The position numbers and the translations under genes were made by a program. Below are positions 52,343-56,940 of a stretch of DNA of 56,940 nt, piece after piece. Each line of letters starts with the position of its first letter. Position 1 is the first letter of the stretch. The stretch is from Verrucomicrobiales bacterium. GTDB lineage: Bacteria > Verrucomicrobiota > Verrucomicrobiia > Verrucomicrobiales > DEV007. Under the pieces are notes generated by a model. That model saw nothing but the letters and a program-made list of their open reading frames with translations, was not told where the DNA came from and did not search any database. The DNA lies in NCBI GenBank assembly GCA_002698785.1, contig PAAG01000040.1, positions 1-56,940 on the forward strand, in the 5' to 3' direction.

Positions 52343-52936
52343 ATGATCGGAGCGAGGACGAAGTTGCTTCGAAGCCCCGATTTTGTCCAGACAGGTCGGG
52401 ACCTCGAAGAACAACTGGAAACATGGATCGCTTCGAGCGATCCTTTTGCCTTGGTCGAATTGCTCGACGAGCACCTCATTCATCTGCTCGGAGATGTATT
52501 TGAGAGGGTAGGTGGTTGCGAAGGAACCGTCTGGCTTGCCGATCGAAGTGAAGGCAACCTTGTAGCGGTTTACAATTCGGGGATAGATTCAGAATCGTTG
52601 ATAGGTTTCGAACAGCCGATCGGAACCGGAATTATCTCAATGGTGTTTTCGCAGCAGCAGCCCTATTGCGAAAATGAGATCAGTTCCAGTGCGGGACACG
52701 ACGATACGCTCGACAAAAAAATCTCCAAGCACACCACGGCGATGATTGCCGTACCTTTCTATTTTGCTTTTGGGCTGCGCGGAGTGATTTCCTGCGTTCA
52801 ATTGGAAGAGTCTCCCACGTCAAAAGAGGGCTTCAGTTCCTCAGATGTCGCTGAGCTGGGAAACGTTTCCAATATTATCGAGCGCCTTATTAATGAGGCG
52901 CTACTCACCTCCGCCCTCGGTCTCAGCGATGGATGA
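52343..52936 (+). CDS. GAF-domain protein
   Basis: 197 aa, cytosolic. A GAF-like fold from about residue 50 to 190: DVFERVGGCEGTVWLADRSEGN, LVAVYNSGIDSESLIGFEQPIGTGIISMVFS (strand and helix with the lid Gly; here given as LVAVYNSGIDSESLIGF then EQPIGTGI), YCENEISS, and AMIAVPFYFAFGLRGVISCVQLE. GAF domains bind small molecules or sense redox state and often control a neighbouring enzyme. Its stop overlaps the start of the subtilase by 8 bp, so the two are translationally coupled. Confidence 0.78.
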   Translation: MIGARTKLLRSPDFVQTGRDLEEQLETWIASSDPFALVELLDEHLIHLLGDVFERVGGCEGTVWLADRSEGNLVAVYNSGIDSESLIGFEQPIGTGIISMVFSQQQPYCENEISSSAGHDDTLDKKISKHTTAMIAVPFYFAFGLRGVISCVQLEESPTSKEGFSSSDVAELGNVSNIIERLINEALLTSALGLSDG

Positions 52937-53705
52937 GCCTGGTCCACCAATATGGCCTGCCGTTGAGCAGGCGGTGGAGGCTCTCCGGATATCTGACGGA
53001 ACCGGGATCAAAGTTGCCATTATTGACTCCGGGGTCGAAGTGACTCATCCCGCGCTGGAAGGGATCCAGCTTGCCGATGACATATCGGTTTCCTGCGATG
53101 GGGTGAATCTGAAAATCGAAGAAGGGGTGGGGTCGGATGTGTATGGGCACGGTACTGCTGTGGCCAGCCTGGTGCTGAAAGAGGCTCCTGGCGTCACTCT
53201 GGGGAGCTTTCGCGCGCTCGACAGCAGCAATCACGCGCGCAGTTTTGTCATCGCAGAATGCGTGAACCAGGCGATGGCAAGAGGCTATCAAATCATCAAT
53301 TGCAGCTTTGGTTGTCGAGGTCTCCCTCGATATGTGATGGACTACAAAGAATGGGTCGATCGAGCTTATTTGCAGGGGGTCCAGATCGTAGCGGCGTGTA
53401 GCAATGTTGGCGCGGGGATCCGAGAATGGCCGGCCTATTTCCCATCGGTTCTTTCCGTGAGAGGAATTGATTGCGCGGAAGACGAGTTTTTCTTTCGCCC
53501 AGAGCGCATGGTGTCCTTCCTCGCTCAGGGGGAGCGGGTGGAAGTCCCTTGGTTGAACGGGGGCACGAAGATTGAAACGGGCAGTAGTTTTGCTGCTCCA
53601 CTCATAGCAGGTAAAATCGCCAAGCTCATGGCGGGGATCCCCGGAATCTCGCCAGCATCGATCAAACCGTTGCTGTCTATGCTCGCAAAGCCCGAGGAGG
53701 CCTGA
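52929..53705 (+). CDS. Cytoplasmic subtilisin-like (S8) protease
   Basis: 258 aa from the ATG at 52929, chosen because it overlaps the GAF stop by 8 bp; the frame is open to 52845 but that extension is a shadow of the GAF gene. Catalytic triad: D33 in VAIIDSGV, H74 in YGHGTAV, S220 in GSSFAAP; the oxyanion Asn is in AACSNVG. No signal peptide and no propeptide, so it stays in the cytoplasm, unlike most subtilases. Short for the family. It probably cuts a peptide or regulator made nearby; candidates are the 74-aa protein and the 53801 protein. Confidence 0.85.
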   Translation: MDEPGPPIWPAVEQAVEALRISDGTGIKVAIIDSGVEVTHPALEGIQLADDISVSCDGVNLKIEEGVGSDVYGHGTAVASLVLKEAPGVTLGSFRALDSSNHARSFVIAECVNQAMARGYQIINCSFGCRGLPRYVMDYKEWVDRAYLQGVQIVAACSNVGAGIREWPAYFPSVLSVRGIDCAEDEFFFRPERMVSFLAQGERVEVPWLNGGTKIETGSSFAAPLIAGKIAKLMAGIPGISPASIKPLLSMLAKPEEA

Positions 53706-53750
53706 GTTCTCACTCCTCAGGGAACGAAAAAAGAGAATATTTCGATAGAC

Positions 53751-53766
53751 TATTACTTAAGTAATA
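53751..53766. promoter_or_regulatory. 16-bp AT-rich palindrome before the PqqD-like gene
   Basis: TATTACTTAAGTAATA, perfectly symmetric, 35 bp before the TTG start at 53801. The 10-mer TTAAGTAATA also occurs at 43823 upstream of the LysM lipoprotein gene. Possible operator or promoter element. Confidence 0.35.
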
Positions 53767-53800
53767 CTATAATTACTGTAAATTTAACTATCTTCTATCC

Positions 53801-54778
53801 TTGAGCGCCCGACTACCAGGAAATCTGAAGGAGGTTTTTCCTCTTCGATTGCGAATGAAGGGGGGGATTGTGTTCTCGTTTCAACCCGATCAAATCCTGG
53901 CTGTTCGAACAGCGGATCGGGAGCAGTTTCTTCTGAAGAGATGGCAATATGAGCTTTTAACCCGGTTGGACGGGAAAAAGACGTTCGAAGAAGCGTCCCG
54001 TGAAGTCTATCGGATGAACAGCGGAGGCTTCAGTGCCGTGGGGCTATTGAATTTTTACAACTGGCTCTACAACGAGGATATTGTCATTTGCGAATGCGCT
54101 TCTGTATTCGAATTGGTAACGGAAGAGTTTGATGTGGAAGAGATAGCGGCAGCCAGACCTGCCAAGACCTCCAATGGTTCTTCCGAGTTTGAAATATTGG
54201 ACGACGAGCGGGACGAGCCGCAGTCTCTGGTGAGTAGATTGTGGGGCAATCAAAATGCACGTCGAGTTTTGACGGCTTCAGCGGCGGTGGCCTTTAGTCT
54301 CGCTGTCTTGCGAATTGGGTATGTGGCTTCTCCGATTGTGTTTTCACCAGCGAAAAAAGCTATCGCCCAATTGAATGATGCAAGGGTTGCCGGCCCGGAA
54401 ACAAAAGCGACATCGGAGACGGTGATCCCAGATTCTACGCGATCAGAACTTCAGTTATCGGGAAGAGCGCTGGAGGAAACCGAAGCACCCGTGATTGAAC
54501 CAACAACGGTTTCAAAAAGCGAGCTGAAGGAGATACCTGATATTCCGGAAGTTCCCGAAGTATCAGAGAAGGTAAAGACTGTCGATCAAGTCCCTGCGAA
54601 GCCCGCTACTGCTGCGCAACTGGAGGCCGAAATGGAAGAACTACGCCGAGAGCTTGCTGGTTGCCGTGTTCGCCGTGATGAATTCTATATCCAAAATGAC
54701 GAGGCCGGATATCGGCGCGAGGTTAAAAGAATGATCGAACTCGCCAAGACGATTGGTGAAATCGAAGCCAAGCTATAA
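53801..54778 (+). CDS. PqqD-like winged-helix protein with one membrane segment
   Basis: 325 aa with a TTG start at 53801; TTG at 53849 or ATG at 53855 in the same frame are alternatives, and an AAGGAGGT at 53828-53835 lies rather far from both. Residues about 25-105 resemble the PqqD/RiPP-recognition winged helix: FLLKRWQYELLTRLDGKKTFEEASREV then FSAVGLLNFYNWLYNEDIVI (first given as FLLKRWQYELLTRLDGKKT). A single hydrophobic segment (about 155-180) may be a membrane anchor, followed by an acidic Pro/Glu/Val linker and a coiled coil to the C-terminus. In RiPP systems PqqD-like domains hold precursor leaders for processing enzymes. Ends with its stop overlapping the PHP gene stop by 6 bp. Confidence 0.65.
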   Translation: MSARLPGNLKEVFPLRLRMKGGIVFSFQPDQILAVRTADREQFLLKRWQYELLTRLDGKKTFEEASREVYRMNSGGFSAVGLLNFYNWLYNEDIVICECASVFELVTEEFDVEEIAAARPAKTSNGSSEFEILDDERDEPQSLVSRLWGNQNARRVLTASAAVAFSLAVLRIGYVASPIVFSPAKKAIAQLNDARVAGPETKATSETVIPDSTRSELQLSGRALEETEAPVIEPTTVSKSELKEIPDIPEVPEVSEKVKTVDQVPAKPATAAQLEAEMEELRRELAGCRVRRDEFYIQNDEAGYRREVKRMIELAKTIGEIEAKL

Positions 54779-55612
54779 TACTCTGGAGGCAGCGAGGGAA
54801 TCGCGCACGTCCTCGATAGCCAGGTCACGCCTTTTTCTTTCTCGAAAAACACTGACGTTTTCGAAGCCCGCATCTTCAAGATTGTCGAGAGCGAGGTAAA
54901 AGCTTTCCGTTACCCTCCGGGGAGTGTGGGAATCTGAGCCAATGACGACGGGGATATTACGCTCGGCCATCATGGCGAGCATTTCCGGTCCTGGATTCAT
55001 TTCGGAGTAAACTTTATTCAATCCGGAGGTGTTCAACTCCATCGCGACACCTGTCTCTGCGATTCTGTCGAGTGCTTCTGCTATTATGGTGCGATTGCTT
55101 TCGAAGTCCCAATCGTGAGGGCTCGCATTTTTGATTAAATCAGGGTGAGCGAGGCAATCGAACAGGCCTGATTCAGCTGACTCGGCGAGGTGTTCGAAAT
55201 ACTGGCGACGAAATGCAGTGACATCCCCATCCCAGAAGGCGTCCATGTATTCCGGAATGTGCCAGTGCACGGATCCGAGGATATAGTGGAAGTCTGCCTT
55301 CTGGTGTAATTCTTCGAGCCACGGCTCCATTCCGGGGAAAAAGTCGCTCTCCATTCCGAGTAGGACCTCAAATCCATCGGGAGCTTCGTCTGCCGCGACT
55401 TGGACGATCGCACAATACTCGTCGAATTGCTCCGGTGCCATGCGGACCCGGTGGGAGAAACGATTCGGCATTGGGCTGTGGCATGTGATGATAATGCCGG
55501 CAAGGCCCCTTGCGACGCCCTGCTCCATGTACTCAACCGGGTGCCCGTCTGCGTGTTTGCAGAGCGGTGTATGCATGTGGCTGTCGAAATAGATGGGAGA
55601 AGTGTCGGACAT
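54773..55612 (-). CDS. HisJ-like PHP-family histidinol-phosphatase
   Basis: 279 aa from the ATG at 55612, where FDSHMHTPLCKHADG begins; earlier frame start at 55636 adds eight residues. PHP metal-site motifs in order: H-M-H (about 10-12), CKHADGHP, ITCHSPMP, GMESDFFPG, LGSVHWHIP, DCLAHPDL, ELNTSGLNK, GSDSHTP. The set and length match HisJ of the histidine pathway (L-histidinol phosphate to histidinol), though other PHP phosphoesterases cannot be excluded because no other his gene is near. Convergent, 6-bp overlap with the PqqD-like gene. Confidence 0.88.
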   Translation of the reverse strand: MSDTSPIYFDSHMHTPLCKHADGHPVEYMEQGVARGLAGIIITCHSPMPNRFSHRVRMAPEQFDEYCAIVQVAADEAPDGFEVLLGMESDFFPGMEPWLEELHQKADFHYILGSVHWHIPEYMDAFWDGDVTAFRRQYFEHLAESAESGLFDCLAHPDLIKNASPHDWDFESNRTIIAEALDRIAETGVAMELNTSGLNKVYSEMNPGPEMLAMMAERNIPVVIGSDSHTPRRVTESFYLALDNLEDAGFENVSVFRERKRRDLAIEDVRDSLAASRVL

Positions 55613-55664
55613 GGGGATGTTTCCAAGGTGCCTCAAAGGTCAGACACTCCAACCCTTTTTTCGA

Positions 55665-56459
55665 TCAATCTTGTGTCGCGCTGCGAACTGCGGCGCAATT
55701 CTCGCGCAGATGGTTGGGATTTAGCGTGCCGACGATGGCTGCGGTTGTCGCGGAATGGGCGAAGACAAATCGAAGGGCTGCTTCCACAGGATCTTCTTCC
55801 TCAGTATCGGCAGCGATCCAGCCGCTTCCCAAGGCTTTCTTCAAGAATACGGATGTCCCTGATGAAAGTGCCGCGTCCAATACAGGTCGTTCTTCAACAT
55901 GCTTGGGATTGTATGTCACCATGACGGCGTCGAGACCGAGGTCGATAGCTCGCAAACCTCCTTCAACGGTTTTTGTTGAGATGCCGATCGTGAGAACTTT
56001 GCCGGACTTTTTTAATTCGACGAGTGCATCGACCGCTCCGCTCTCGTTTAGAATTTGGAGATCATTTCCATCGGAGTGAAGAAGGAGGGATTCAATACGA
56101 TCTGTTTTGAGTCGTGTTAGTGTCCTTTCAGCGCTGCGAATGATGGCTTCTTTTGAGAAATCGAAGCGAGACTCTCCATCGATGAATTCTTCTCCTGCTT
56201 TCGAAACGATAGTCCAGTCATCCCGTCGGTTACCGAGGAGTTTTCCCAATCGCTCTTCGCTGGTGCCATAAGCCGGAGCTGTATCGAGGAGGTTGATGCC
56301 TTCTTTCTGGGCGAGGTCTAACAGGGATACAATCTCTTCGTCAGTAGGTAGATCGAAGCTGGTGGGATACTTGACCTGCTGATTGCGCCCGAACTTCACC
56401 GTGCCAAGTCCAAGGCAGGATACGGAGATATCGGTGGAATGTAGAGTGTGATACTTCAT
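55665..56459 (-). CDS. Aldo/keto reductase
   Basis: 264 aa from the ATG at 56459; its ATGA overlaps the stop of the upstream oxidoreductase by 4 bp. AKR tetrad: Asp and Tyr in LLDTAPAYGTSEERLG, Lys in IVSKAGEE, His in LLLHSDG. N-terminal SCLGLGTVKFGR binds cofactor. The (beta/alpha)8 barrel is somewhat shorter than classical AKRs. Likely reduces aldehydes or oxidises hydroxy compounds with NADP; substrate unknown. Co-transcribed with the FAD-dependent oxidoreductase. Confidence 0.9.
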   Translation of the reverse strand: MKYHTLHSTDISVSCLGLGTVKFGRNQQVKYPTSFDLPTDEEIVSLLDLAQKEGINLLDTAPAYGTSEERLGKLLGNRRDDWTIVSKAGEEFIDGESRFDFSKEAIIRSAERTLTRLKTDRIESLLLHSDGNDLQILNESGAVDALVELKKSGKVLTIGISTKTVEGGLRAIDLGLDAVMVTYNPKHVEERPVLDAALSSGTSVFLKKALGSGWIAADTEEEDPVEAALRFVFAHSATTAAIVGTLNPNHLRENCAAVRSATQD

Positions 56460-56940
56460 GGAAGATCCCAAGGGGCTTTCCCGATCGGTGGATGGGGTAA
56501 GGGGAGGGTGGCAGTAGAAGGGTGTGACGGTGAGGCGATTTTAAGCACCTGATCGGCCAAATTCGGAGCAAGAGCGAGTTTTGTGGGCCAGGCAACGATT
56601 ACGTTTCCTTGTTGGTCGCAATACGCTCCGGGAGGTCTGTCGCCGGTGCCGGTGTTTGGCTCTGCCCGATTTTCGCGCCAGGTAAACCATTCGGCTCCAT
56701 CGAGATTGATCCAAGAAAGGTGTTTTGCGAACCAGTCTTTACCCGCTTGAATTTGCTCTGCTTCGCTACGAGCCACGCCATTCTGTTCGGCGATGTCTCC
56801 GCCGATATACCAGACCTTTCGGCCTTCGCTATCGATATGGGTGGTTGTGACGATTGGTGGTTTTGGACCCGTTCCAACACAAACGCCGAAGAAGTCCGGA
56901 AGATCCGGCTTTCTCACAATGAGTTGGTGGAGGGGACGCA
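56456..56940 (-). CDS. FAD-dependent oxidoreductase, 3' part (5' end outside window)
   Basis: The frame is open at the window edge, so the N-terminal FAD-binding half lies beyond 56940. About 160 C-terminal residues are visible: FFGVCVGTGPKPPIVTTTHI, RKVWYIGGDIAEQNGVARSE, and GAYCDQQGNVIVAWPTKLAL, then LAPNLADQVL, which is the C-terminal pattern of glycine-oxidase/glycerol-3-phosphate-type FAD oxidoreductases. The 3' end overlaps the aldo/keto reductase start by 4 bp (ATGA). A possible oxidation-reduction pair with the AKR. Confidence 0.75.
   Translation of the reverse strand, partial: RPLHQLIVRKPDLPDFFGVCVGTGPKPPIVTTTHIDSEGRKVWYIGGDIAEQNGVARSEAEQIQAGKDWFAKHLSWINLDGAEWFTWRENRAEPNTGTGDRPPGAYCDQQGNVIVAWPTKLALAPNLADQVLKIASPSHPSTATLPLPHPPIGKAPWDLP

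Overview
The window most likely comes from a Gram-negative, probably marine or salt-exposed member of the Verrucomicrobiota (Opitutia-like); a planctomycete relative cannot be excluded. The reasons are gene content, not a marker gene: a DUF1552 Tat protein, membrane Ser/Thr kinases carrying SUMF1-type or lectin-like output domains, PA14/cytochrome c plus sorbosone-dehydrogenase-like secreted proteins, a YHYH protein, a bacterial SET protein and a sucrose-synthesis operon. There is no rRNA, tRNA or CRISPR array that I can see.

Layout. 1-4.3 kb: 3' part of a Ser/Thr kinase with two tandem SUMF1-type domains, then a secreted beta-helix protein. 4.35-18.2 kb is an accessory stretch with several conflict or secretion modules in a row: a nucleotidyltransferase toxin-antitoxin-like pair lying between two copies of an ABC-F gene 3' end; the ABC-F ATPase; a WXG100/EssC-like (type VII secretion-like) operon of four genes; a complete four-gene Qat anti-phage operon (qatABCD) that is visibly more A+T-rich than its neighbours; and an orphan phage terminase small subunit-like gene. 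18.3-20.8 kb: a DUF1552 gene framed by an inverted pair of short dispersed repeats, a Rho-independent terminator, and an FkbM methyltransferase. 20.8-26.7 kb (minus strand): spp-sps-fructokinase-amylosucrase, a sucrose synthesis and turnover operon, probably for compatible-solute or carbon storage metabolism. 26.8-39.5 kb: mainly housekeeping and envelope genes (Gfo/Idh oxidoreductase, secreted lectin-like protein, second Ser/Thr kinase, GT2 glycosyltransferase, LolD-like ATPase, ECF sigma factor, SGNH hydrolase, AzgA-type purine permease, RluD-type pseudouridine synthase, polysaccharide flippase). 39.6-47 kb: secreted redox and envelope proteins (beta-propeller, cytochrome c/PA14, thioredoxin-like, LysM lipoprotein, YHYH, SET, DsbD-alpha). 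47.1-50.9 kb: SMC. 50.9-52.1 kb: gene-poor, with a strong plus-strand terminator and several hairpins that look like a small RNA. 52.1-54.8 kb: an unfamiliar four-gene set (small anti-sigma-like protein, GAF protein, cytoplasmic subtilase, PqqD-like membrane protein). 54.8-56.9 kb: PHP phosphatase, aldo/keto reductase, and the 3' part of an FAD-dependent oxidoreductase.

Best candidates for undescribed biology: (1) the WXG100 / coiled-coil / mini-WXG / EssC-like operon, because the ATPase has a coiled-coil N-terminus and only one intact P-loop; (2) the 52.1-54.8 kb GAF-subtilase-PqqD set; (3) the structured RNA candidate near 51.15-51.29 kb. The Qat operon is a known defence system and is called with high confidence. 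All calls come from reading motifs and gene order; no database search was run.
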